Translations under genes and position numbers: made by a program
Shown here: positions 10,104 to 19,799 of the stretch, one piece after another
How positions within the stretch are numbered: position 1 is the first letter of the stretch
How the letters are laid out: each line of letters begins with the position of its first letter
NCBI GenBank assembly: GCA_947471745.1
Contig: CANJKZ010000723.1
Coordinates: 7,446,501-7,510,500, forward strand
DNA length: 64,000 nt
DNA from: Closterium sp. Naga37s-1
Taxonomy: Eukaryota > Streptophyta > Zygnematophyceae > Desmidiales > Closteriaceae
Direction of reading: 5' to 3'
The notes under the pieces: generated by a model
Told to the model about the DNA's origin: nothing
The model's input: the letters and a program-made list of their open reading frames with translations, nothing else
Databases searched by the model: none

Positions 10104-12053
10104 ATGCCACACATCAAGGCACAAGGTGATGTGCGACACATGCGAGGACGCTTGCGGGAACGTTCCACATGGTGGAACTCCTGGTGCACGAGTCGCTTCA
10201 TCTTGTCAGTCATTGTGTCGGGGTATCGCCTACCATGGCGGTCACACGAACCTACCCCGCACCATGCCCCGAACCACTCGGGAGCGTTGCAACACACGGC
10301 TTTTGCGGTCGAAGCAGTGGCTGGCCTACTTGCTTCAGGCGCGGCCCGCATCGTCCCGGCCGAGGAGCCGGTCACCTGTGTTAGCCCACTAAATGTGGTT
10401 GTTCAGCCTTCTAAGAAACGACTTATACTGGACCTACGGCATGTAAATTCATTCCTTTCCATCCCTCGATTCCGGTACGAAGGACTCAACAGGGTCCCCG
10501 ACCTAGTCCATAAAGGCGATTGGTTGTTCACCATCGACCTCAAGTCGGGTTATCACCACGTGGACATTCACCCGTCATTTTGGCGGTTCCTCGGATTTTC
10601 CCTGCAAGGCCAACGATACCAGTTTCTGTCATTACCCTTCGGGCTTGCTACAGCGCCCTTCGTGTTCACACAGCTAATTAAGCAGTTGGCAAAGCGTTGG
10701 CGCAGTAGAGGGATCCGATTAATTCCTTACGTTGACGACCTTTTGTTCATATGCGCTACGCGAACCGAAGCGTTCCGGACCCGCACCATCATTCTAGACG
10801 ACCTCGGGTCCGCAGGTTTTATCGTCGACACGGACAAATCACAGCTCGAACCGTCGCAACGGCTTAAATTCCTTGGCCTCATATTGGATACTAGTACAAC
10901 ATCCTTCTCCGTCGACGTTACCCGTCGAGATCGGTTGTTCGACGAGCTCGAGCAAATTTGTCAGATCAGCACACAGGGGCGTCGCATCCCGGTTCGACGC
11001 GCAGCTAGGGTGACAGGCATGCTAGCTTCCATGGCTATGGCGCTTGGTACCATAGCCCGTGCATTCTCACATAACCTGATCTCTCAAATCAGTGCGTGTC
11101 AATCCTGGGGAGACTCCATCCGTTTGACGTCGGAGTCGATCGACGAGTTGCGATTCTGGCTGACACAGTTCGACGTTTTCAATGGTTCCTGCTTCCACAA
11201 CCCAAATGTGTACGACATCGTCATGTACGTCGATGCAAGCGACCATGCTTGGGGAAGCTGTTACTCCACGCCAGATGGCCGTGTCGGCTCGCAATCCTTC
11301 CGATTTCCCCAGTCACTATCAGTCGCATCGAGCACGCTTCGCGAACTCGCCGGGATTCTCTGGGCACTGCCGACCTTTAGCTGCGAGATCCAACGCTCGC
11401 ACGTCCTACTTCGAAGCGACAGTCAAGCGGCCTACTATATTCTAAAAAAGGGTGGTTCTCGCCAAGCCAACCTCACTCTCATCTGCCGCGCCATTATCAC
11501 ACTTTGTGTGCTTCACAAGATTCGATTAACGGCGCAATGGATCCCCCGTGAACTCAATACCGAAGCCGACGCCCTTTCAAAGATTGACCTACACGACGAC
11601 TACTCTCTCGCACGGACGTGGTTCCTTTTACTCGAGCGCCGCTGGGGCCCACATTCAATCGACCTATTTTCCTCGTCCTCCAACGCACAATTACGCCGGT
11701 TTTGCTCCCTAGACTATCATCCGCATGCGGTCGCCCAAGATGCGTTCTCTCTTAGTTGGAACGGTGAAAATTGCTACGCCTTCCCACCGCCGTCCATGAT
11801 CCCCGCCGTCCTCGCCCACACGCGTCGATCTCGTACTACAATAACTCTCGTTATCCCGGAATGGCCTAGCGCCTTCTGGTGGCCACTACTTTGCCCAGAC
11901 GGCACTACGTGGGCGCATGATATACGGGCGAGCATATATCTCGCTCACGGTCCAACATGTCTACGTGTTGGTAGTGATACGCTGGCCTTTAGTGGTGCCG
12001 GTATCCCCCATTCGCATATGTATGCTCTTCGTTTGATATATACTAATCCATAG
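10104..12053 (+). CDS. Reverse transcriptase-RNase H of the tyrosine-recombinase retrotransposon
   Basis: Open frame from about 10065; the first ATG is 10104, so that start is used here. The reverse transcriptase fingers and palm show FTIDLKSGYHH (about 10527) and the catalytic PYVDDLLFI (about 10725), both with intact Asp residues. RNase H follows with MYVDASDHAWG (about 11223), ELAGIL, LLRSDSQAAY and NTEADALSK, giving the expected D-E-D-D set. The K-S-G-Y-H-H style and the fused RNase H are typical of DIRS-order elements rather than copia or gypsy. It copies the element RNA into DNA. Uninterrupted. Confidence 0.92.
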   Translation: MPHIKAQGDVRHMRGRLRERSTWWNSWCTSRFILSVIVSGYRLPWRSHEPTPHHAPNHSGALQHTAFAVEAVAGLLASGAARIVPAEEPVTCVSPLNVVVQPSKKRLILDLRHVNSFLSIPRFRYEGLNRVPDLVHKGDWLFTIDLKSGYHHVDIHPSFWRFLGFSLQGQRYQFLSLPFGLATAPFVFTQLIKQLAKRWRSRGIRLIPYVDDLLFICATRTEAFRTRTIILDDLGSAGFIVDTDKSQLEPSQRLKFLGLILDTSTTSFSVDVTRRDRLFDELEQICQISTQGRRIPVRRAARVTGMLASMAMALGTIARAFSHNLISQISACQSWGDSIRLTSESIDELRFWLTQFDVFNGSCFHNPNVYDIVMYVDASDHAWGSCYSTPDGRVGSQSFRFPQSLSVASSTLRELAGILWALPTFSCEIQRSHVLLRSDSQAAYYILKKGGSRQANLTLICRAIITLCVLHKIRLTAQWIPRELNTEADALSKIDLHDDYSLARTWFLLLERRWGPHSIDLFSSSSNAQLRRFCSLDYHPHAVAQDAFSLSWNGENCYAFPPPSMIPAVLAHTRRSRTTITLVIPEWPSAFWWPLLCPDGTTWAHDIRASIYLAHGPTCLRVGSDTLAFSGAGIPHSHMYALRLIYTNP

Positions 12054-12089
12054 CCTTGTAAACACGCAGGTTCATATATTGGACGTTTG

Positions 12090-13088
12090 ATGGGGGACCT
12101 CTTAACGCTTACTGTCGATTTGCGCGCCCAATCCACGATCCGCACATACGAACCCTACTGGCGACAGTATCGCACATTCTGTCAAGAGCATTCGTTGTCG
12201 TTTCTCCCTGCCACGGACCTAACATCCGCGCTATTCTTACTGCACTCAGTACGCAGGGGTGCCACGGTCTCCGCCGTGCGATCTGCCTGCTCTGCAATTT
12301 CTTGCGCCCACTGGTTGGTCGGCTGCCCATCTCCTATTCGAGGACCGCTCTCCTCACAAGTAAAGGAGTACGCGAAACGACACTGCGGCAAACCTTCCGT
12401 GCCAAAGGAACCTATACCCCCTGCTAAGATTTATGACATTTGCGATATCTACTTCTCGTCGACGGATCCTGCCATCTTCCAGCGCGGTCTCATCCCTCTT
12501 CTTATGTTTGCAGCTTTCCTGCGCTTCTCCGACCTCGTTGCCCTTCAATGGCACCAAATCGAGTTCGACCGCGACTGCATGTGGCTGTTCATCCCCCGCT
12601 CAAAAACGGACCAGGCCGGCACAGGCGCCTGGGTCCCAGTCGCCGCCTCTTCTGCCCGCCACTGCCCTGTCACTCGCGTACGGCAATTTCTCTTCCTCGC
12701 TGGCTTCTCTGCGCAAACCTTAGGCCCCCTTATTCGGGTGTTCCCGCCTGCTGCGCGGGCTTCGCCATCCGATCGATCCCCATCCTACGCCACGGTCCGA
12801 GGCTGGTGTCGCGAGGCATTTTGTCGTGTTGGCCTCAACCCGAATCTGCTCGGCACGCATTCCTTTCGCAAGTCTGCCGCCACCGTGGCTGTCGATGTTG
12901 GCGTGCCTGATCGCCTCTTCAAGGCCCTCGGCCGGTGGCGTAGCGACAAGGCTCGGGAGTTGTACGTCACCCAGTTGGACCGCGAGTTGGTGACGGCATC
13001 GCGTACCCTTCAGGATCCGACGAGACCTAGCTCTACCTACCGTTACGCATCCACTCTCGCACGCCATCGTCATCCTCCGCCTATTTGA
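12090..13088 (+). CDS. Tyrosine recombinase of the retrotransposon
   Basis: 332 codons from ATG 12090 (the frame opens at 12087). An N-terminal SAM-like core-binding domain (RTYEPYWRQYRTFCQ…FLLHSVRRG) is followed by the catalytic domain with the first Arg in FLRFSDLVALQW, H-S-F-R in GTHSFRKSA, a Trp-containing GRWRS where the second His/Trp lies, and the nucleophilic Tyr in ARELYV. It would integrate a circular cDNA by site-specific recombination without target duplication. It begins 36 bp after the RT ORF stop and ends just before repeat B1. Confidence 0.92.
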   Translation: MGDLLTLTVDLRAQSTIRTYEPYWRQYRTFCQEHSLSFLPATDLTSALFLLHSVRRGATVSAVRSACSAISCAHWLVGCPSPIRGPLSSQVKEYAKRHCGKPSVPKEPIPPAKIYDICDIYFSSTDPAIFQRGLIPLLMFAAFLRFSDLVALQWHQIEFDRDCMWLFIPRSKTDQAGTGAWVPVAASSARHCPVTRVRQFLFLAGFSAQTLGPLIRVFPPAARASPSDRSPSYATVRGWCREAFCRVGLNPNLLGTHSFRKSAATVAVDVGVPDRLFKALGRWRSDKARELYVTQLDRELVTASRTLQDPTRPSSTYRYASTLARHRHPPPI

Positions 13089-13100
13089 TGTCTCGTTTAC

Positions 13101-13145
13101 CTATGACGACTGCACTGCACACTCCTCGGAGAGTCGTGTCACAAT
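13101..13145 (+). repeat. Split direct repeat B1
   Basis: 45 bp, identical to 13423-13467 and directly joined to A2. It contains an inverted pair (ACGACT … AGTCGT) that could be a recombinase arm site. Confidence 0.85.
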
Positions 13146-13302
13146 ATGTAAAAATTTTAAAGTTAAACTTCTAAAAATTTGAAGATTGTGATTCGACTAG
13201 AAGAGGAGTTTGCTGTAAAGGAGACAAACTCCTTTTCATTCCCGCAGGTCTCTCAGACCTGCCACCTAGTCTCATTTGCATTTTCAGATCTCCAATTTGC
13301 TT
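13146..13302 (+). repeat. Split direct repeat A2
   Basis: 157-bp copy of A1. The B1-A2 junction (…CACAAT then ATGTAAAA) mirrors the junction that would form if the element's two ends were joined in a circle, as proposed for split-direct-repeat elements. Confidence 0.88.
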
Positions 13303-13422
13303 CCCTCCCACCCAATTCCCTTTTTTTTTTGTTACATAGAGTTTATGATACCCTATTTGAATACTCATTGTTATTGCTCATTTGAGTGTGCTGTACAAAT
13401 GGGATTTGTAATGCTATGACGA

Positions 13423-13467
13423 CTATGACGACTGCACTGCACACTCCTCGGAGAGTCGTGTCACAAT
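13423..13467 (+). repeat. Split direct repeat B2, presumed right terminus
   Basis: 45-bp copy of B1, separated from A2 by a 120-bp AT-rich spacer. Confidence 0.85.
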
Positions 13468-14669
13468 CTAGTACTATTGAATGAGTATTACGAGACTCAC
13501 CTCCTCCTGGATCACGAGCACCGGATCTCCAGCAAAACCTCGACCAACATGGAGGGCGTGGTATACCTCTTCCTCGTCCATCGCGAAAGTGTGAGGCCCG
13601 AAAAGTTGCGGGCCAGCAGCTTCAAAGTTGCTTTTCCGCAACTTCGGTTTCGTAAGAAAAAAGTCTAGGTCAAAGGCTTCTGGGGCGGGGTGCCTTTCGA
13701 AGTTGCGGAGAAGTGACGACAAAGCAGCAAAAGAACGGCCATATCGCAACCACACAACCCAACTAAAAGGTGACATCAGAAGTGACATTTGTCTGAAGGT
13801 CTTGGGCTTTAAGTCCACTTTTGCCACGTGGATGCATGAACGTCACGTGTACAGATATCTTATGCCAGGTGTCAAGGTGAATAGTGGATGGAAAAATGCC
13901 ACGTGGACTAATCAGATTTCGAGACGCATATTGGCCCACGCAATAAAAAGTGTGAAGAATATTTGTACATTGAGAAATATAGACTTTTATAAATACAATC
14001 CCAGTACATCAGAGCTAACAATTCACACTAACACCATAATCAACATGATCTGGCACAACTAAATAATCTAAATGAAGGTACTTCAACAGAAGCAAACATT
14101 GCCGCCCCTTCAACCACTTGAGCCTGAAATTCGGAAAACACACGTAAAAACGAAAACAACAAAAGTCAAGAATGGCAGGGTAGCTCTTTCTCTCTTGCCA
14201 TGGAACCTGCAAAAAACTGATGTTAGCCAGGAGAATACGAATTAGTAGTAGACATAACAAACTGACGTTAGCCAGGCGAGTACGAATCTAGTAGTAAACA
14301 TACCTGCGGCCACTTACCTGTCAGCTGCAGTGGACCACGAATACTTGTGCCGTTTGAGACGTCAACGTGTTTACGAAATACATCGACATAAATAAAAGGT
14401 CGCGCAATGAGGAGCGCGCCACACCACATTAAGATAATACACATCTGCACACAATGCGACATAAACCGACCAAGACAGAACGCACTCCCAGCGTTGCCCT
14501 CCATTCCGTGCACAGCACGGTAAGAACGTCTTCATGAGTTGGCAACTAAAAAAGACAACAAGGTGGCGACGTACTGAAAAGGTGTCGTTTCAGTGACGTC
14601 GAACATTATACGGTTGTAAAACGACTCCGGATCTCCAGATCCGGACTTCAACCTGGACAATGGCAACAG

Positions 14670-14701
<32 letters not shown>

Positions 14702-15505
14702 ACGACGCAATAAGACTTTAGGAGAAAACAAGAATACTTAGGGAAGACGGATCTGATATAGGCAGAGAGCAGCGCGTCAAGGAACCAGAGCAAAACGTTA
14801 AGAAATTAGAGAATAAACGGTAGGGATTACAGGTGCGGGAGGTGGATCTGGATTTTGGAGAGATTGAAGTGAACAAGAGGTGAAAATGAGACTCGATGCT
14901 AGGAGGAGGTAGAAGAAGGGTTAGTTGGGAGCACATTCGAGAGGTTCTAGGAGCTGACGTGGAGATAAGGTAACATGGGGATTGGTGGACTCAATGTGCT
15001 TCCTACATCGAGTGGTTCAGAACTACAAGAGTTGGTTCAGATTCAGCAGAGTTTTGGCAGTTATTGGTTGGCGACGTTACCATGCATTTCGGAAACCTCA
15101 GTTGGCATGTAACATTCGCACTGCTTGTGGATTGGTGGTTTCAATTTCAGGTTTCCGAAATTTCGGACTTCATGGGTAACATTTCGTCGGCTGTGTGATT
15201 TTCTCGCTAACCCGAACTCCCTAAACCGCACTGTAACGCTCTTTACCACACGAGACCAGAAGTGGGTGTGGACATTCGAGGGGCGCAAGTGACATTTTCG
15301 TAGCTTTTTCGTTGCTCCACACAGGTGACATTCTCGCAACTTTCACCCTGGTTTTTTTCTGAAGGTTTCCCGCAGCTTTCCCGCAAGAAAAGCTACCGTG
15401 TACATTTTGTGCTCACACGACATTTCGCGATGTCCTCCTCTGTAAGCGACACCTTATTGTGTTCGCTCTGCTTCCTTCCGCCATCAGAAGCACTGCCACC
15501 TGCGG
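13468..15505. other. No gene recognised; contains a 29-bp poly-A tract
   Basis: Short open frames only, none with recognisable motifs. An uninterrupted A-run lies at about 14671-14700 after CAATGGCAACAG and could be the tail of a retroposed sequence, but no target duplication was found. ACGTTAGCCAGG occurs twice near 14220-14275. A short frame at 15430-15510 (MSSSVSDTLLCSLCFLP…) is cut by the copia-2 insertion. Confidence 0.5.
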
Positions 15506-15510
15506 GGTTC

Positions 15511-16074
15511 TATTAGAGGGCCCTACGACAGCAAGGGCCCTCGATGACCTTTGACTTGGCAGGTCGGCGCCTAACGACTGAGTCTACTCGGCACCGACGC
15601 ACGAGTTCGGTGGCGGTCATTAGTGACTACGGGTGACTGTGAGCTACTGCAGCGAACTCGGCGGAATCGGTGCTAGGAATGACGAGTCTTGGGGGTCGTA
15701 GGTGCCTTGTTTGTGAGGCACGCTGCTCACTTGCTATGTTGGCAGGAGTAGCGTGCACGGTGAGACATTCCGGTGCCGAGTTGGGTTGGAAATGTGCGGG
15801 GCGCGTTCACTCACCTGCACAGCACTTTCGTGTGGGTTGGGTTACTCGCAGTGCCACGCAACAATTGTGCAACTCTTGCTTGCCTATATATGTTTGTGTT
15901 TGCTTGTGTGTTTGATAGTTGATATTGCAATTCTACTTGGCCCAAATGCTACTTCAATTCTCACAAAGTCCTTAGAGGCAAACGCTACCAAAACTCTACC
16001 AAGTTGCTGGCGCAACATCATTCCCATAGCAGAGACTCTCTCACTATCGCTACGCTCTCTAATATATTCCTTCA
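15511..16074 (+). repeat. 5' LTR of copia-2
   Basis: 564 bp ending CCTTCA. Its first bases are TATTAG where the 3' copy has the canonical TGTTAG, so the terminal TG has mutated. Confidence 0.93.
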
Positions 16075-16090
16075 TGGTGCGGTGAGCGTG
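16075..16090 (+). promoter_or_regulatory. Putative primer binding site of copia-2
   Basis: Starts TGGTGCGGTGAGCG directly after the LTR. The leading TGG fits complementarity to a tRNA CCA end, but it is not the initiator-Met site used by the other elements here; the tRNA was not identified. Confidence 0.55.
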
Positions 16091-16355
16091 GAACGAACAC
16101 GCGAAGATTTCCATCGTCGTTGATATTCGCGTTCGTATACTCGCCTTGGCGTGCGGCGTTAGTGAAGGGCGCTTATTAATCTAAGTTGAACCTCTCTTGA
16201 TTTCCCTCCAGTTACGTTCTCGGACCCAAGGATAGGGCGTTTGGTAATTTACTACCATTCGTCTGAGGACCCTTGTGAGGTGACCCCGAGGCGAGGGATT
16301 CAAGGAAGGGACAATTTATTTTCATTTGTGGTACCTCATAGAGACGTCGTAGAGG

Positions 16356-17648
16356 ATGAGTACGGAGGAGGCGAACGTGGAGGCCGGTACTTTGCGCGCC
16401 CTAGAGGAGGATCTCGTGGCTCGTCATTCTCGTGGTGAGATTAGTGATATCGAATACGAGCTAATGTTGAAGGGATTACGCTCGCGTCGGCGTCGTGAGC
16501 ACCCTTCGCCTCGTGCAGAGAATGTCGAACAAGCTGCGGGAGGAACTAGTGCGTGGGATATGGCGATCGATGGCGGAAATAGTGATGACGAGGAGCTTGA
16601 TGGGTTGATCTCGCGTGGGGTCCTGCGAGGACCAACTCGGTTTAGTACGGCTAGCGTCGGCAGTGTACAGGAGCGTGTTCATCGTGCAGCAGCGTCACGA
16701 GAGCATGCGAATGTAGGACGGCGGAGCGTTTCTGGAGGAGGGAATGCGGAGGAGTTCGATAGTGAGGCTATGCCGGGCGTTACCCCGATTGGATCGATGT
16801 CGAGGGACGAGGGAATAGCCCCCAACTATGGCTACTTCAGATTCACTCCAGACAAGATCGTTGTCCCTAGGCCGTTAGAAGGACGTCACGACCTGTCGAC
16901 GTGGACAGAATCAATCGAGCCACAGCTGGAGATCGCTCAGCTAAAACGATTCATAGATGGCACCACCCCCATTCCACCTGCGCGTGCACTTGCGCATCTC
17001 TCCCAGTTCCGCGCGATGCAGTTGATGACGTTCACCACCATTTCCCGATGCTGCTCCCCAACCGTACAGATCGCCCTTAAGGCGTGTCGCATGAAGGTAG
17101 ATGCCGTCTATCAGGCATGGCAGTTAGAGCGGGCGCTCACTAACCTCGAGATGGGAGAGCACGAGTCCGCTACGTCCTATTGCAACCGTGCGCAGCAGAT
17201 CCTAGTGAACCTGAGGATGGCCGGCGTAGATTACTCGCAGGCGTCGTACATCACTCACGTTGTGAAGGGGTTGCCGCAGCAGTACAACCTCTTACGCAGG
17301 ATGCTGAAGTTGTCGCAGGTGTGCAAGGAGTTGGACGAGGACACCCTCGCTAGCTACATCATCGAAGAGGAGTGTACGCTGGCGGCGGAGGGACGAAAGG
17401 ACCAATTCCTTCCCCAGGCTAACCAGGTCTTTACCAAGAAGGGTAAGCCCCAATTCCAGCAGACTTCATTCCCTTCCCCTCCCACTATGGCACAGCAGCA
17501 GCAGCCTAAGAATGGGGGTGGGGTTGGTGGGGGAGGGGAGAAGTGGAAAGGGGGTAAGGATGGCCAACCGAAGGGGGGGAAAGGAGGCTTCAAGGGGAAG
17601 TGCTATGTGTGTGGACAGACAGGGCATGTTGCTAAGTACTGTCAGTAG
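16356..17648 (+). CDS. Gag polyprotein of copia-2
   Basis: 430 codons from ATG 16356. The acidic N-terminus is followed by a UBN2/Gag-like helical domain (about residues 165-345; LSTWTESIEPQLE, ALTNLEMGEHESATSYCNR, VVKGLPQQYNLLRRML) and a glycine-lysine-rich linker. A single CCHC knuckle, C-Y-V-C-G-Q-T-G-H-V-A-K-Y-C, is the last recognisable element. The frame ends at TAG 17646-17648, and the protease lies downstream in the same frame. Confidence 0.9.
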   Translation: MSTEEANVEAGTLRALEEDLVARHSRGEISDIEYELMLKGLRSRRRREHPSPRAENVEQAAGGTSAWDMAIDGGNSDDEELDGLISRGVLRGPTRFSTASVGSVQERVHRAAASREHANVGRRSVSGGGNAEEFDSEAMPGVTPIGSMSRDEGIAPNYGYFRFTPDKIVVPRPLEGRHDLSTWTESIEPQLEIAQLKRFIDGTTPIPPARALAHLSQFRAMQLMTFTTISRCCSPTVQIALKACRMKVDAVYQAWQLERALTNLEMGEHESATSYCNRAQQILVNLRMAGVDYSQASYITHVVKGLPQQYNLLRRMLKLSQVCKELDEDTLASYIIEEECTLAAEGRKDQFLPQANQVFTKKGKPQFQQTSFPSPPTMAQQQQPKNGGGVGGGGEKWKGGKDGQPKGGKGGFKGKCYVCGQTGHVAKYCQ

Positions 17649-18300
17649 CGGGCGGATAAGGTGGCAGACACTGGTGGAGAGGGTTCTGGAGGTAGCAGCG
17701 GAAAGGGGGGTAATGGCTCTAAGGGGAGCGGGCAGTCATTATATGCGATGGTGAAGCCCGTTGTGGAGCAGACTCCTCTCGTTGTGCTGGAGCCTGAGGC
17801 CGGGGAGGGCTTACAGGCTGTTGCAGCCGCTGTGAAGGCGAACCCGAGCGTCGTGCTGCTTGATAGCGGATGCTCCCACCATCTCATGGGAGATCGTTCT
17901 GCCTTTGTGGAGATGAGCAGCGGCGGCAGTATTAAACAGGTTACTGGCTTCAACGGCGCGCTTCAGGAGGTGCAGGGGCGGGGCACAGTCGCTCTTCTTG
18001 GAGAGGGGGGCAGGCGTGTCTTGGTGCCGGACGTTCTGTACGTACCAGGAGTGCAGGCGAGTCTTCTCTATGCTGGGCAGCTGCGTGATAGTGGTGTGCA
18101 GCTGCTGGATGCCGGGGATGTGACTTTGCTGTGGGCACCAGATGGATCGCTCCTTGGTCGTGCAGAGTTCAAGGGGCGTGTTCTCTGCACGAACTTCCAG
18201 CCGTGTTCGACGCAGCAGCAGGAAGGCGAAACGGTGGCACTTCGTACCTTGGCGACGGGCGTGCGTCTAAGGGGGACCTGTGGCATGCGCGTATGGCACA
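17649..18300 (+). CDS. copia-2 protease region, in frame after the Gag TAG
   Basis: No start codon is needed if the TAG is read through; the frame continues uninterrupted from Gag. After a Gly/Ser-rich linker the aspartic protease motif L-L-D-S-G-C-S-H-H-L appears at about 17859, followed by the LYVPGVQASLLYAGQL block seen in copia protease/pre-integrase regions. Around 18240-18290 the useful frame shifts, so the 3' boundary is approximate. The protease processes the polyprotein. Confidence 0.82.
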
Positions 18301-19700
18301 CGTTGGTATTGATGCCATCGAGCGCACAGCGGCTCACGGGTCAGTGAAGGGCTTGGATTTGGAGAAGGGGGGCAAGTCAGGCATACCTTGTGTCTGCTGT
18401 GTTGGGGAAAGATCACTCGTCATACCTTTCCTTCTGTGGGAGAGGAGGAGGATGAGTTGCTCGGGGTGGTGCATGCTGACCTGTGTGGCCCTTTCCGTGA
18501 AGCAGCTAAGGACGGCAGCCGCTACTTCTTGGTGCTGAAATATCGCAAGACGCGGTTCGTCTGGGCCTACCCTTTGGCCAAGAAGAGCGATGCATTGGCG
18601 GCGTTCCAGAAGTGGCTCCCGATGGCAGAGAGGCAGTGCAAGACCACGGTGAAGGCGCTGCGCACTGATCGGGGTGGTGAGTTCCTGGGCCACGACTTCA
18701 CGCTCTTCCTCGACGAGAAGGGGATCATCCACGACCTCACGTGCCCGTATACACCGGGGCAGAACGGAATGGCCGAGAGGGAGATGCGCAGCATTGTGGA
18801 GGCGGTGCGGACGATGTTGCTGCATATGGGTGTGCAGCATCACTGGTGGCACCTGGCGTTGGGGCAGGCCGTCTGGGTGCGCAACCGCGTGGAGCATGCC
18901 TCGCTGCCCTCTGGTGTGACGCCGTACGAGCTCGCCTTTCGACGCAAACCCGATGTCAGTATGGTGCGTGTCTGGGGCTGCATGCTGCAGTACATGGTGC
19001 CGCAGTCGCAACGTGGGGGGAAGCTGGCGCCCAAGGCTCGCTGGGGGTTGCACTTGGGGGTGTCAGCAGCGAGCAAGGGCTGGAACGTGCTGGACTTGGA
19101 GTCCAACCGCCTCATCACCACTGTGGAAGCTGTGTTCTATGAGACCATGTCTTTGGCAGGATGGAAGGCTTGGCATCAGCAGGAGCATGGGGGGCGTCCG
19201 ATGCCCTATGAGCCCCTTCCCTCTTTCTTCCCGATCGCTCTAGAGGAGGTGGAGGAGGAGGAAGTGGTCGCACCTCCTACTATGCCCTATGTCCCTACCT
19301 CGGTCCCCACCCCACCTCCGCCTTCAGTTTACCCTCGTGTGGTTCCCCCTGCCCCACCTTCTTCATCCTCACCCCCCTTGGCTTCCCCTCCTCCTCCTAT
19401 TATCCCCTCTCCCCTTCCACCCTCCATCCCTCCTACACCTGCTCCACCCTCCTCTTCGTCTTCCACGGCACCGCCCGTTGGTGAGGGGGGGATAGTGGTG
19501 CCGCCGTCCATGGTGATCACCGACGGGCAGCGCCTTGTGACTGAGCAGCTGCAGGATGAGAGTAGTATGGATGGAGTGCAGCAGAGTGGGGGGATGGAGA
19601 TAGGGGAGCAGCAGATAGGGGTGCAGCAGAGTGGGGAGCTGCAGATAGGGGAGGAGCAGATTGGGGACCAGCAGATGGTGGACCAGCAGCCAGGGGAGCA
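18255..19700 (+). pseudogene. copia-2 integrase region, broken by frameshifts
   Basis: The zinc-binding pre-integrase (DLWHARMAHVGIDAI … PCVCC) is in one frame up to about 18390; the core continues in a second frame from 18388 with GVVHADLCGPF, LRTDRGGEFLG and GQNGMAEREM, which carry the D-D-E residues. The C-terminal part has VRVWGCMLQY and a proline-rich tail, then imperfect GEQQIG-type repeats at 19560-19740. Both frame changes lie beside short G runs, so sequencing or assembly indels are a real alternative to biological decay. Confidence 0.85.
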
Positions 19701-19799
19701 GCAGACAGGGGAGCCGCAGACGGGGGAGCAGGAGATGTGGGGAATTAGATATGGTGGTCGTGTGTTGGTTTCTGGGACGACCACTGCGTCGCTCCACTC

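Larger units (their letters stand above)
7817..13467 (+). mobile_element. DIRS-order tyrosine-recombinase retrotransposon with split direct repeats (PAT/Ngaro-like)
   Basis: Three consecutive open ORFs encode Gag, reverse transcriptase-RNase H and a tyrosine recombinase; there is no protease and no D-D-E integrase. The ends have the arrangement A1 - ORFs - B1 - A2 - B2: a 157-bp repeat at 7817-7973 and 13146-13302, and a 45-bp repeat at 13101-13145 and 13423-13467, with B1 abutting A2. Split direct repeats of this form are the hallmark of PAT-like and Ngaro elements, whereas DIRS1 itself has inverted ends. No target duplication is expected or seen. All three ORFs are uninterrupted, so the copy could be recent or active. 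Confidence 0.9.

Noticed and set aside
14671..14700. Poly-A tract as a LINE/SINE tail
   Set aside because: No flanking duplication and no recognisable retroposon body upstream.
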